A stretch of DNA of 64,000 nucleotides from SbD1 sp039679945 (lineage in GTDB: Bacteria; Desulfobacterota; Syntrophobacteria; Syntrophobacterales; Syntrophobacteraceae). Below are positions 16,903-25,719 of the stretch, in pieces. Location of the stretch: positions 9,037 to 73,036 of the forward strand of contig JBDKTY010000056.1 of NCBI GenBank assembly GCA_039679945.1. The letters run 5' to 3'. Every line of letters starts with the position of its first letter. Position 1 is the stretch's first letter. The notes under the pieces are model-generated. The model searched no databases. It saw only the letters and a program-made list of their open reading frames with translations, and had not been told where the DNA came from. The position numbers and the translations under genes were made by a program.

Positions 16903-18630
16903 TTAGTCCTCGAAAAGAGGAACGAGTGCAAAGCGGGAGACATCAACCAGTCCCAAATCCGTCAGCTTGAGTTCCGGGATGACCGGGAGAGCGAGAAAAG
17001 ACAAGGCCATGAAAGGATTTTCGAGAACCGATCCCCGCGCCTTTGCCCAATTCTTGAGACGAGCGAGCTGTTCCGCCACCTCGGGGGCCGGTCCCGCGGA
17101 CATCAGACCGGCAATCGGCAGCGGCAGAACCACTGTCTCACCCCCGGCAAGACCGGCTGCCATTCCTCCGCCGGTCTTTCGCAACTCCGAAACTACCGCG
17201 ATAATATCGGCATCGCTAACCCCGATGGCAATAACGTTATGTGAATCATGTGCAACAGAAGTTGCAATCGCGCCGTTTTTTAGTCCGATGCCCCGAACGA
17301 ACCCGACAGCCGGCGCCGCGCCGGGGACATACCTGTTGAATACCGCCGCCTTGAGCACGTCCCGCTCCGGGTCGGAAACGACATAACCATTCTCGGTCTT
17401 GGGGGTAACGAGCGCTTTCCCGGTGAGCAGGGTGCCCTCGCGGACCTCTATTACCTTGAGTTTCCCTTCCTTCGCGGGTACGAGGAGGTCATCGGAGCGG
17501 ATATGAGACAGGCGCATCGGGCTTCCGGGAAGGGCAGGCACCGGCCAGTGGAAAGGGTCGGTAAGGAGTTTGCCCTCGCGGGCGATTTCGACGCCGCGTT
17601 TGAAAACCTGCACGGGGTTCCAGGGACTGAGCGTGGGGCTCAGGCTGAAATCGGCGACAAAACCCGGCGCGAGCGCGCCTCGCCGGGGAAGGCGAAAATG
17701 ACTGGCGGCGGTCCAGCTTGCCAGCGTTAACGCCCTGACCGGCTCCAGCCCCAGTTGCATCGCGCGGTTTACGACGGTGTTCATGTGGCCTTTGTGGATA
17801 AGATCATCCGGGTGCACGTCATCGGAGACGAACATGCAATGGGGCCAGGTGTGGTCGTCTACAATACCGATCAGGTTCTCCAGGTCTTTTGACTGGCTCC
17901 CCTGGCGTATCATGACCGCCATTCCCCTGGCGAGCTTTTCCATCGCCTCCGCCGCGTTCGTGCACTCATGATCGGATTGAATGCCGCTCGCGATGTAGGC
18001 ATTCAGGTCCCTGCCGCCGAGAAGCGGAGAGTGTCCGTCAATGCTTCTGCCCTGGAAGAGGAGGAGTTTGTCCGTTACCTGGGGGTCAGCCGCCAGGACA
18101 CCGGGAAAATTCATCACCTCGGCAAGGCCCAGGATGTTGGGGTGCGGGAGAAGCGATTCGAGGTCGACCGATCTGAGCTGTGCGCCCGAAGTCTCGAGCG
18201 GGGATGCCGGTACACAGCTTGGCAGATTGAAAAATATGTCCAGCGGAATCCCCCGGGCGCATTCCAGAAAATACCTGATGCCGTCGAGTCCCAGGACGTT
18301 GGCGATCTCATGCGGATCGGCGATGACCGCGCCGGTTCCCCAGGGAAGCACGGCAGCGCAGAAGTTCGCGGGGCTGAGAAGGGAGCTTTCGATATGGATG
18401 TGGCCGTCGATGAAGGCGGGAGCGGCGAACAAACCATCCGCCCGGACCGTTTCACGTGCCGTGTAGTCTCCCCAGCCGGCGATAAACCCGTCGAAAACGG
18501 CAAGGTCCGCTGTTTCGACTTTTCCGGTGAAGACATTGACGATTCTGCAATTTTTGAGGCAAAGGTCGGCGGGTCTGCTTCCCCTTGCCACTTCAAGAAG
18601 AGCGGCCAGACGCGATGTATCCAGTTTCAT
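16903..18630 (-). CDS. ade: Adenine deaminase
   Basis: Adenine deaminase converts adenine to hypoxanthine and ammonia in purine salvage. The 575-residue protein has the amidohydrolase metal motif HIHIESS (near residue 76), then the VADPHEIANVLG segment, the DGHSPLLGG histidine, SDHECT and FVSDDVHPDDLIHKGH, all typical of bacterial Ade. The C-terminal domain has the GGMAAGLAGGE and LPLPIAGLMS stretches of the same family. Length matches the family (about 550-590). It lies 168 bases after the DUF151 nuclease gene and just before the rubrerythrin-like gene. Identification is secure. Confidence 0.94.
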   Translation of the reverse strand: MKLDTSRLAALLEVARGSRPADLCLKNCRIVNVFTGKVETADLAVFDGFIAGWGDYTARETVRADGLFAAPAFIDGHIHIESSLLSPANFCAAVLPWGTGAVIADPHEIANVLGLDGIRYFLECARGIPLDIFFNLPSCVPASPLETSGAQLRSVDLESLLPHPNILGLAEVMNFPGVLAADPQVTDKLLLFQGRSIDGHSPLLGGRDLNAYIASGIQSDHECTNAAEAMEKLARGMAVMIRQGSQSKDLENLIGIVDDHTWPHCMFVSDDVHPDDLIHKGHMNTVVNRAMQLGLEPVRALTLASWTAASHFRLPRRGALAPGFVADFSLSPTLSPWNPVQVFKRGVEIAREGKLLTDPFHWPVPALPGSPMRLSHIRSDDLLVPAKEGKLKVIEVREGTLLTGKALVTPKTENGYVVSDPERDVLKAAVFNRYVPGAAPAVGFVRGIGLKNGAIATSVAHDSHNVIAIGVSDADIIAVVSELRKTGGGMAAGLAGGETVVLPLPIAGLMSAGPAPEVAEQLARLKNWAKARGSVLENPFMALSFLALPVIPELKLTDLGLVDVSRFALVPLFED

Positions 18631-18797
18631 GATCTCTTCCTCTGTTGTTCAGTCACAATCGGTATGGGTGATGGAGCGATTCCGTGGGATAAAGCGTACA
18701 GGGACAAAGGAGGTGAAAGAGATGCACCGGCGCGGCGAACGCCGACCGGCAAGATTACGCGCTACTCTTGTCGAGGCCCCGGTTGCACATGCCTCGG

Positions 18798-19292
18798 CTA
18801 CATCTTGTATTTGCTGAAATCGGAAGGGTCCAGCTTTTCGAGCATTTCAGCCCAGCGTTCCTTGTTCCCCTTTTCGAAGGAAGGTTTCGTTTCATCGGAC
18901 TTGAGGTATTTCGTAATTACCTCGTCCTTCACAAATATCGGGGCATTTGTGCGCAGAGCGATGGCAATCGCATCGCTGGGGCGTGAATCGATGGGGCTGA
19001 GCCTCTCGCCGTCACGAATGTAAATAAGCGCATAATACGTGTTGTCCTTCAGGTCGCAGACCTCGATTTTTTCCACCTTCACGTTCAGGTGGTCAAAAAA
19101 GCTGCGGATGAGGTCGTGCGTCATCGGGCGCGGGAATTGAATATTCTCAAGCTCTGTCGCAATGGCCGTGGCCTCGAGGAGCCCGATCCAGATTGGAAGC
19201 GTGGTCTCATCCTTCACGTCCTTCAAAACAAGGATCGGCGTGTTCGAATGAGGATCCATCACCAGTCCGGTTACTTTCATCTGCTTGAACAT
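18798..19292 (-). CDS. DUF151 bifunctional-nuclease-like protein
   Basis: The 164-residue protein is a complete BFN (DUF151) domain: MKVTGLVMDPHSNTPILVLKD at the start and SRPSDAIAIALRTNAPIFV as the signature. A C-terminal UVR-like tail (about 30 residues, KGNKERWAEMLEKLDPSDFSKYKM in part) contains the charged ending common in delta-proteobacterial members. Some family members cut DNA and RNA in vitro; the physiological role is unsettled. ATG 19292 follows GGGGAGGAAA. The gene lies about 100 bases after miaB, an association also seen in related genomes, so cotranscription is likely. Confidence 0.88.
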   Translation of the reverse strand: MFKQMKVTGLVMDPHSNTPILVLKDVKDETTLPIWIGLLEATAIATELENIQFPRPMTHDLIRSFFDHLNVKVEKIEVCDLKDNTYYALIYIRDGERLSPIDSRPSDAIAIALRTNAPIFVKDEVITKYLKSDETKPSFEKGNKERWAEMLEKLDPSDFSKYKM

Positions 19293-19394
19293 GTTTTCCT
19301 CCCCAAGCCCAGCCGGCCGGGCTTCCAGGTTCGAAGGCAATCATGGGAGTTGACTGGTTACAATATCTTCAGAGTTGCTGGACAGGTCCCGAGC

Positions 19395-20741
19395 CTACGA
19401 TAATACATCACCTCCGAGCGAATGAGAATACGCCCCGGTTATTTTTATTTTCAAAACGTGCCCACTGGACTCGGATATTCCGTCAAAATTGACTATGCGG
19501 TTATGCGTCGTCCGTCCGGTCATCTGCCCGTTCGATGCCTTGCTCGGTCCCTCCACAAGCACTTCCCGGACTCGGCCCACCTCCGCCAGGTTTTTCTTCA
19601 ATGTTATCCCGGCCTGGTATCCCTGAAGCTCGATCAGCCTGCGCAGCCCCGTCGAGGGTTCAACCTTGTCAGGGAAGGAGACGGCCGCCGCATTCGCGCG
19701 GTCCGAGTACCGGAAGGAGAAGAGGTTGTCGAACTGAATGCTTTCAAGCAGGTCCATGGTCTGATTGAAGTCGTCCTCGGTTTCGCCCGGGAACCCGACG
19801 ATCACGTCGGATGTGAGCGCCACCTCGGGGCAGAGCGCGCGTAGGCGCTCGACTTTCTTCACGTAATCGCATGCCGTGTATCCGCGGTTCATGAGGGTAA
19901 GTATCCGGTCGGAACCGGATTGCACGGGAAGGTGGAGATGTTTGCAGAGGGAGTCCACATCCGCGAAGCAGCGCATCAGTTCCTCGGTCAGATCTTTGGG
20001 GTGAGACGTGGTGAACCTGATGCGCGGGATACCCGTTTCCGCCGCCACGCGGCGAATGAGCCCGGCGAAATCAATCTTTTCGGGAAGGCCCCTGCCGTAT
20101 GAATTTACATTCTGGCCAAGAAGAAGCACTTCGCGCACGCCGGACTCGACGAGGAGCCCGATTTCCCGCAGAATATCCTCGGGCGGCCTGCTGCGTTCCC
20201 GACCGCGGACATAGGGTACGATGCAGTACGTGCAGAAGTTGTTGCAGCCCTGCATCACGGTCACGGGCGCCGTCAGGCTTCCGGGTTCAAAGACTTCATC
20301 GCCCTGTTCGCATGATCCGGTGGATTCCTCCCGAGGGAGCCATGCCGCGCGCGCGCCGCTCTCCACTTTTTCGAGCAGTTGCGCCACCGACCCGATACCC
20401 CGTGTACCGAGAACCGCATCGAGATGATCGAAACGGTCCAGGAGTCTCCCGCCGAGTTGCTGAGCGACACAGCCGCCCACGATGATCTTGAGGCCGGGTT
20501 TTCTGTTTTTCAGACGGCGCAGGGCGCCAATGAAGGAGAGCACCTTCTGTTCAGCCTTTTCCCTGACGGAACAGGTATTGAGGAAGATCAGGTCCGCGTT
20601 CTCCATGTCGTCGACCGGTACGTATCCCAGTGGCGCAAGCAACCGCCGCACTCGGAGCGAGTCGTACTCGTTCATTTGGCAGCCGAAGGTGCGAATGTAG
20701 AGGTTTAGCGAACTTTGTCTATCCCGCAGGGGTTCTGGCAT
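19395..20741 (-). CDS. miaB: tRNA-2-methylthio-N6-dimethylallyladenosine synthase
   Basis: MiaB adds the methylthio group to i6A37 of tRNAs reading UNN codons. The 448-residue radical SAM enzyme has the three parts of the family: an N-terminal UPF0004 domain with cluster cysteines in TFGCQMNEYD, LNTCSVREKA and VGGCVAQQ; the radical SAM motif CNNFCTYCIVPYVRGRERSR (CxxxCxxC); and a C-terminal TRAM domain. RGRERSR is the MiaB signature rather than MtaB or RimO. It starts 5 bases after the stop of the cyclic-nucleotide-binding gene, so the two are probably one transcript. Confidence 0.95.
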   Translation of the reverse strand: MPEPLRDRQSSLNLYIRTFGCQMNEYDSLRVRRLLAPLGYVPVDDMENADLIFLNTCSVREKAEQKVLSFIGALRRLKNRKPGLKIIVGGCVAQQLGGRLLDRFDHLDAVLGTRGIGSVAQLLEKVESGARAAWLPREESTGSCEQGDEVFEPGSLTAPVTVMQGCNNFCTYCIVPYVRGRERSRPPEDILREIGLLVESGVREVLLLGQNVNSYGRGLPEKIDFAGLIRRVAAETGIPRIRFTTSHPKDLTEELMRCFADVDSLCKHLHLPVQSGSDRILTLMNRGYTACDYVKKVERLRALCPEVALTSDVIVGFPGETEDDFNQTMDLLESIQFDNLFSFRYSDRANAAAVSFPDKVEPSTGLRRLIELQGYQAGITLKKNLAEVGRVREVLVEGPSKASNGQMTGRTTHNRIVNFDGISESSGHVLKIKITGAYSHSLGGDVLS

Positions 20742-20746
20742 CTGGT

Positions 20747-21511
20747 CTATTCACCGGAAAAGGAGTAAGGGGTTGGCTCGGGTCCCGAATGCTGGCCGCC
20801 CTCCCTGGAAAGCCGCAGCATCATCGCTTTCATGACTCGCCATGCCGCATCGGGGTAGTCTCGGACAAGCAGGTCCAGGTCATCGAAATCGTAGATCTCG
20901 AGCACGCTTTCACCAATGCTGTTGATGGAGGCTTCCCGGGGGAGCTCAAACAGTCCGGCCACGCAGCCGAAAAACTCGCCGGGTCGATCGATCCGTGCAA
21001 TCTCTTTCCCGTGCATCGTAACCCGTAATCCGCCCTGAGTCGATACCAGCCGATAAATTTCAGTGGTATGGGTCTTCTCTTCCATAACGGATTCGCCGTC
21101 GTTATAAAAACCAACCCGAACCCCCTTCGAGGGTTCGGGCTTTTCAACCAGAAAACAGGTAGTCTGCGCGAGTTGGTTCAGGGTGGATGAGAGAAGAGTC
21201 TGGACCATTCGGGGGCTGTTTCGGATTACATGATCCAGTGTATCAGGACCGTATTTCGCAATTCTGCATTCATCGATCGCAAAGACGGTGTAATAGGATG
21301 GCTTCCTGAAGAAGAGGTTTTCGAGCCCGAATATATCCTGTTCGCCAATTAGTCTGATCCTCGTGCCCGAGAGGCTGACACTTGCCCGTCCGCTCAGGAC
21401 GACATAGAAAAAGGGACTTTCCTGTCCTTCCCGCAGTATGCGCTCCCCCCTGTCGTAGACTGATATCTCAATGGCCTGTGTCGGATTTGGCTTGCCGGAA
21501 TCAATGTACAT
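20747..21511 (-). CDS. Cyclic-nucleotide-binding-domain protein without DNA-binding domain
   Basis: The 254-residue protein appears to carry two cNMP-binding-type beta-rolls in tandem. The first (about 10-85) reads GERILREGQESPFFYVVLSGRA. The second (about 130-225) has MEEKTHTTEIYRLVSTQG and RPGEFFGCVAGLFE. No helix-turn-helix follows, so it is not a normal Crp regulator; it may sense a ligand and act through a partner. ATG 21511 was chosen because residues before it (from an in-frame ATG at 21628) are not family-like. It sits directly upstream of miaB. The function is not known. Confidence 0.75.
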   Translation of the reverse strand: MYIDSGKPNPTQAIEISVYDRGERILREGQESPFFYVVLSGRASVSLSGTRIRLIGEQDIFGLENLFFRKPSYYTVFAIDECRIAKYGPDTLDHVIRNSPRMVQTLLSSTLNQLAQTTCFLVEKPEPSKGVRVGFYNDGESVMEEKTHTTEIYRLVSTQGGLRVTMHGKEIARIDRPGEFFGCVAGLFELPREASINSIGESVLEIYDFDDLDLLVRDYPDAAWRVMKAMMLRLSREGGQHSGPEPTPYSFSGE

Positions 21512-21645
21512 GTCGGATGAGTCTTCCTTTGCGAGAGCCTTTGGGAAAAAATACGGATGAGAAGGGAAATATTCGGAATCCCCCCGGATTCCACAACGAT
21601 TTTTAGCCAATAAGCACCGCTGATGCAAGAAAATTGAAGCACGAA

Positions 21646-22221
21646 CTATGCCGGGGTTGGCCCTTCCCAGGGCGGGATGAGTGTGTGGGCAATTCCGAAT
21701 TGGTCGAGAATGCGGGCAACCATGAAATCGATGATATCGTCGAGTGAGCGGGGCTTATGATAGAAGCCGGGCATGGCGGGCAGGATTACGGCGCCGGCTT
21801 CGGATACCCGCATCATGTTCGCGAGATGGATGCGGTTGAGCGGCGTTTCTCGCGGCACGAGAACGAGAGGGCGACGCTCCTTGAGGCAAACATCGGCGGC
21901 CCTGTGGATGAGGCTCCGGGAGAGTCCCGCGGCTATGGCGCCGAGGGTGCCCATGGTGCATGGGACAATTACCATCCCGGCACATGGAAAAGAGCCGCTG
22001 GCAAAGGGCGCGGTGAAATCCGACTCGCTCCAGACACGCACGCCGGGAGGTATGTCTTCGGAAAGCGGCCGTCCGATTTCAATTTCGTAAACGAGTCTGC
22101 CGGAGCTGGAAGCCACCAGGTGCACGTCAAAGCGATCCTCGGGGATTACCCGCAGAAGCTTCCGGGCATAAACGGACCCACTCGCTCCCGTAATACCGAT
22201 GATGAGGTTCTCTTTGCCCAT
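21646..22221 (-). CDS. ubiX: Flavin prenyltransferase
   Basis: UbiX makes the prenylated FMN cofactor used by UbiD-type decarboxylases. The 191-residue protein has the family landmarks: IIGITGASGSVYARKLL at the N-terminus, ASSSGRLVYEIE, the VIVPCTMGTLGAIAAGLS stretch, and VPRETPLNRIHLANM. Length is normal. ATG 22221 follows a GGGGAA site; longer starts are not supported. In this window a UbiD-type decarboxylase is not seen, but futalosine-pathway menaquinone synthesis needs a decarboxylation that UbiX/UbiD-type enzymes are thought to perform. This fits the mqn operon 1.4 kb upstream. It is separated from that operon by a 460-base gap. Confidence 0.93.
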   Translation of the reverse strand: MGKENLIIGITGASGSVYARKLLRVIPEDRFDVHLVASSSGRLVYEIEIGRPLSEDIPPGVRVWSESDFTAPFASGSFPCAGMVIVPCTMGTLGAIAAGLSRSLIHRAADVCLKERRPLVLVPRETPLNRIHLANMMRVSEAGAVILPAMPGFYHKPRSLDDIIDFMVARILDQFGIAHTLIPPWEGPTPA

Positions 22222-22684
22222 TTCCGATTCCCCGAGTAAACGGTTTTGCGGCCGCGCATTCCCGGTCCGCTCCACACCTTGCTGCATCTTTCAATAAACA
22301 GCTTCTCCGAAGGCGATGGCTGTTGGTTTATCACAGCCTCTTGCGCTTCGCGCCCGGATAACACGCATCCGGGCTATCCGGGCTATCCGCTACCAGTCAC
22401 CAGTCACCAGCTACCCGATGGCAGTATAAAGGCTTGTATGACTGACGAAGCCATGTATCCCGTCATTCCGGCACGAGAACTCCCACCCGTTCGCCCTGGG
22501 CATCGAGGGGAGGAAGGGGTCGGGGATGAGCGGCTGCACGGCTGTTTATTTTACCCGCGCCTGCTATGCGAGTGCGGGGTTTGCTCCGCTCTTGCTCAGC
22601 GAGGGCGATCGTTATCCAGAATGTATAGCGGGTATCACATAACCGCTGGTCGTTGCGCGAGTCAACCCGTGATACGGGCTGGCA
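22222..22684. other. Gene-free stretch with a repeat
   Basis: No gene seen. A tandem pair (TCCGGGCTATCCGGGCTATCC near 22369, written here only in part, and CAGTCACCAGTCACCAG near 22393) and the dispersed repeat at 22458-22516 occupy it. Confidence 0.5.
22458..22516 (+). repeat. Dispersed repeat, copy A
   Basis: This unit (CCCGTCATTCCGGCACGAG, then AACTCCCACCCGTTCGCCCT) has a second copy at 51146-51210 that differs at scattered positions. The copies end near ATCGAGG/ATCGAAG. It contains the CCCGTTCGCCCT core also found in the MITE-like elements. Confidence 0.6.
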
Positions 22685-23449
22685 CTATTTTTCGAAATCG
22701 GGGTGAACGATGCGGCGAATTGCGGCAAGGACCGTACACGGGTCGGGCTGCTGGAAAATGCTCCGCCCAGCGGCTATGCCGCATGCCCCCGCCTCCAGGC
22801 TCTTTTCGACCTTTCGAAAAAGATGTTCCAGCTCTCCCGGTGGAGATCCCCCCGCGACCACGACGGGGACAGGCAAACTGGAAGTGATGGCGGCCAGCGC
22901 ATCGTAGTCCCCGGGAAAGGGGATCTTTATCAGGTCGGCGCCAAGCTCGGCGGCTACCCGTGCCGCGTGCGCGATATCACGGCCGGAGGCGACCTGATCC
23001 CCTTTTCCCACCGCGTAGGCCATGACAAGGAGGGGAATCCTCCACTCGGAGCACCTCTGGCCGACGTCTCCGAGGTCCCGCAGCATCTCCCGCTCCCCGG
23101 CATCACCCAGGTTGATGTGGACAGATACCGCGTCAGCGCCGAGCCTGACGGCTTCCTCCACTCCTCCTACGAGTACCTTGTGAGAACAGGAAGATCCAAG
23201 GCTGGTGCTGGCGGAAAGGTGCATGATAATTCCGGGAAGAGGAAGCGCGGCTGCCTCCAGACAGCGCAGCATTCCCTTGTGAAGGACCAATGCATCCGCT
23301 CCCGCCCGGATTCCCGCGTCGACGACCCCCGCGATCCTCTCCAGCCCCGGCAGTGGACCGCGGGCTACTCCATGGTCCAGCGGGAATATGATCGTTCGGC
23401 CGTCCCTGGGCGATATGATTCTTTTGAGCCGCAGTTTTTTCCCGATCAT
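22685..23449 (-). CDS. Class I aldolase of the FbaB/ADH-synthase (DeoC/LacD-like) superfamily
   Basis: The 254-residue TIM-barrel protein belongs to the archaeal-type class I aldolase family. It has FPLDHGVARGPLPGLE near the N-terminus, the AVSVHINLGD strand, LLVMAYAVGKGD, and a Schiff-base lysine in DLIKIPFPGD. The phosphate-binding glycine motifs VVVAGGSPP and GIAAGRSIFQ follow. The family includes fructose-bisphosphate aldolase, the ulosonic synthase of an alternative shikimate route, and LsrF. The motif set alone does not separate them. Its position downstream of the menaquinone operon (chorismate consumer) suggests, but does not prove, the shikimate-related role. ATG 23449 has GGAGA 6 bases upstream. 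Confidence 0.82.
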   Translation of the reverse strand: MIGKKLRLKRIISPRDGRTIIFPLDHGVARGPLPGLERIAGVVDAGIRAGADALVLHKGMLRCLEAAALPLPGIIMHLSASTSLGSSCSHKVLVGGVEEAVRLGADAVSVHINLGDAGEREMLRDLGDVGQRCSEWRIPLLVMAYAVGKGDQVASGRDIAHAARVAAELGADLIKIPFPGDYDALAAITSSLPVPVVVAGGSPPGELEHLFRKVEKSLEAGACGIAAGRSIFQQPDPCTVLAAIRRIVHPDFEK

Positions 23450-23500
23450 CACTGATCTCCGGAAATCAGGGTCTTTTTGCCATCGCATCAATCGGAAAGC

Positions 23501-23527
23501 GATGGGTTGCGCTTCGCTTAACCCATC
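23501..23527. repeat. Palindromic repeat of a widespread GATGGGTT/AACCCATC type
   Basis: GATGGGTT (23501-23508) and AACCCATC (23520-23527) enclose GCGCTTCGCTT, itself partly self-complementary. The wider unit (GATGGGTTGCGCTTCGC and ACCCATCCTACG) resembles an intergenic repeat I recall from many unrelated bacterial genomes. It lies between mqnA and the aldolase gene and may loosen or end the transcript there. Confidence 0.6.
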
Positions 23528-23616
23528 CTACGCCTACGCCAAATAACGAGGCCCGCGCTTGGATATCGCGCAACAAACAATATTGGAGCCGCACTGCCAG
23601 TGAGTTTGCCTGATCG

Positions 23617-24480
23617 TCAGGCCGCCACGGAAGCCAGTGGCCTGTAGACCTCCGGCCTGGGTGCACGCTCCAGTTCGCCGATTTGAGCAAGGCAGGAGTA
23701 GAAAAGTTCGAGGCCCGCGCGCTCCTTATCATTGAGGTCGTATCTCAGGCAGCGATAATATTCCCTCAACTGCGCGATGTTGAGCACTCCCGCGCCGACG
23801 GCCGCTTCGCAAATGCGTTCGATATTTGAGCATCCCCATTTCTTGGACGCGAGGAGCGCTTCAAGGGCGAGTCCCAGTTGGCCGTTTTTTTCCTCGACCG
23901 CTTTTTTCCGCACTACCCAGACCGCGAAGACAAATGGAAGTCCTGTCCAGTCGTACCATGCCGCACCCAGATCGAGAACCTCCGGATAAATCCCGCTTCC
24001 GCCAAGGCGCAGGGCCTCGTCGCCGATGGAAAGAAACGCATCCGGCAATTCGTTCCTCGCGCCGCCGGTCGGGAATGCGCTGGTTTCAAACTCGAGTTCG
24101 ACGTTATACCGCATCCTTGAAAGTATCCTGAGCAGTCCGACAGACGTGTGCGAGTGAGAACTCACCAGGACCTTCTTCCCCGAAAGCTGATCGACCGGCG
24201 CCCTGCTGAGCAGCAGGACACTTTGGACTTTGCCGAAAGAGCTGATGGAGAGGTCTGGCACTATGTAATACAAAGGGGCGTTCCTCGCGTATTCAATGGA
24301 GGAAACCGGGCTCATGTCGAGCTCTCCCTTTGCCGCGAGCCCGTTGAGGTAAGAGGGTACACCCCTGATGATATTAAATGGATTGGGAATTATTCCGTTT
24401 TCGAGCGGATAGTATATCGGGAAGACGTTCAGGTATTCAATCCTTCCCAGGTTCAGTTTAGCGTCGGCGGATTCACCCAT
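23617..24480 (-). CDS. mqnA: Chorismate dehydratase (futalosine pathway)
   Basis: MqnA dehydrates chorismate to 3-[(1-carboxyvinyl)oxy]benzoate, the first step of the futalosine route to menaquinone. The 287-residue protein has the periplasmic-binding-protein-like fold of the family: GRIEYLNVFPIYYPLE at the start, ELDMSPVSSIEYAR, SSHSHTSVGLLRIL and the GDEALRLG motif. ATG 24480 follows GGAGGAGA at the right spacing; the TTG two codons earlier is less likely. The start overlaps the 3' end of the deaminase gene by 28 bases, so translation is probably coupled. It is the last clear mqn gene of the operon. Confidence 0.94.
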   Translation of the reverse strand: MGESADAKLNLGRIEYLNVFPIYYPLENGIIPNPFNIIRGVPSYLNGLAAKGELDMSPVSSIEYARNAPLYYIVPDLSISSFGKVQSVLLLSRAPVDQLSGKKVLVSSHSHTSVGLLRILSRMRYNVELEFETSAFPTGGARNELPDAFLSIGDEALRLGGSGIYPEVLDLGAAWYDWTGLPFVFAVWVVRKKAVEEKNGQLGLALEALLASKKWGCSNIERICEAAVGAGVLNIAQLREYYRCLRYDLNDKERAGLELFYSCLAQIGELERAPRPEVYRPLASVAA

Positions 24481-25703
24481 TTCCAATCTCCTCCTTTCCC
24501 CTTCTGAATAAGAGCTTCAGAAATATGCGTTTTTTCGGAACCGATCGAGACGGCGAGAAGGGATGCCACGAGACCGGGGCGGATACCGCCGTAATCGAAC
24601 TCGCGGCATAGCGCCCGAGCAGGATGAAGGGTGATCATCCGGAGAATGGCTTCGGGCCTGATTTCAGGATAGTTATCGAGAACGAACCCGGCCTCGGCGA
24701 AAAGGCTGAGATCGGTGTTGCTGGCCAGGCTGTCCGTGCCAAGGCAGGCCGGGATACCCAGCGAGAGGGCTTTATCGATATCCGGGCGCCCGACGCCGAG
24801 GTTGAAATTGCTCCGCGGGCAGAAGCAGACAGTGCATTTTTTCTCCGCCGTGAGCCTCCAATCCTCATCGCTCATATGGACCGCATGTACCAGGATTGTG
24901 AGACGATCCATGACCCCGAGATTGTTCAGGTATTGGAGAGGGGTCTGGCGGGGCGCCCGCCAGCGAGGGTCCCACCGCCCAAGTCTTTCCAGCAGGTCCC
25001 GGCAGAACCCGGTTCCACCATGAAGAAACTCGATCTCCTCGGGATGCTCCGCGACATGGATGCTGAATGGAAGCCCAAGCCTGCGTCCCCGTGCCTTCGT
25101 CGCGGCGATCAGCCTCGGGGATGCCGAATATGCCGAATGCGGCGTCAGGACAAAGTCCGCGCCGTTTCGTACCGGATCAACTCCCGGAGGCAGCGCGGCT
25201 GCCACGGATTCGCAGTTGAAACCGAGCAGTTCGAGAAATACACGCCTTTCCGGCAATGAGCCTGCCGGATCGATGAAACTGAACTCCGTCCCGTTTGTGA
25301 CGTCTCCGCACAGCACCGTTCCATGGTCCAGCAGTTCCTGCATGCCCCCGGCAAAGCCTTCCAGAACCTGGTTGTGTTCAAAGGCGGCCCTCAGGGGGAA
25401 GAAAACCTCCAGCCATTCGGTAAATCCAGTCCTCGGAAAGGGAACAGTCCCTTTCATCATGGAAAGCTCAAGGTGAGTGTGGGCATTTACCAGACCCGGA
25501 ATGATGGCTGCTTCGTCATAGTCCAGAATCCTGGTTCCGGAGGGAAGAGCCTTGCGCAGATGGTTGTACCTGCCCACGGCAAGGATGATGCCGTTATAGA
25601 CCAGGACCGCTCCGTTCTCCAGCGGCTCCGAGAAGATCGGGAGCACCCATGCCGCCCTGTGCAGTACCGGCGGCTGAAGGACATCCGTGGTTGTTGTGCC
25701 CAA
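24453..25703 (-). CDS. Amidohydrolase, probable aminodeoxyfutalosine deaminase
   Basis: The 416-residue protein is of the TrzN/SAH-deaminase subfamily of amidohydrolases. Metal ligands are seen in NAHTHLELS, SIHVAEHPEE, LVHAVHMSDED and GTDSLASN, the full HxH, H, H, D set. In futalosine pathways with MqnE, an amidohydrolase of this type converts 6-amino-6-deoxyfutalosine to futalosine. Position between mqnC and mqnA makes that role very likely here. It starts 16 bases after mqnC's stop and overlaps mqnA. The alternative, a general adenosine or S-adenosylhomocysteine deaminase, is less likely in this context. No futalosine hydrolase (mqnB) is seen in the window. Confidence 0.86.
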   Translation of the reverse strand: MGTTTTDVLQPPVLHRAAWVLPIFSEPLENGAVLVYNGIILAVGRYNHLRKALPSGTRILDYDEAAIIPGLVNAHTHLELSMMKGTVPFPRTGFTEWLEVFFPLRAAFEHNQVLEGFAGGMQELLDHGTVLCGDVTNGTEFSFIDPAGSLPERRVFLELLGFNCESVAAALPPGVDPVRNGADFVLTPHSAYSASPRLIAATKARGRRLGLPFSIHVAEHPEEIEFLHGGTGFCRDLLERLGRWDPRWRAPRQTPLQYLNNLGVMDRLTILVHAVHMSDEDWRLTAEKKCTVCFCPRSNFNLGVGRPDIDKALSLGIPACLGTDSLASNTDLSLFAEAGFVLDNYPEIRPEAILRMITLHPARALCREFDYGGIRPGLVASLLAVSIGSEKTHISEALIQKGKGGDWKWVNPPTLN

Positions 25704-25719
25704 AATCCCCCCTCCGGGC

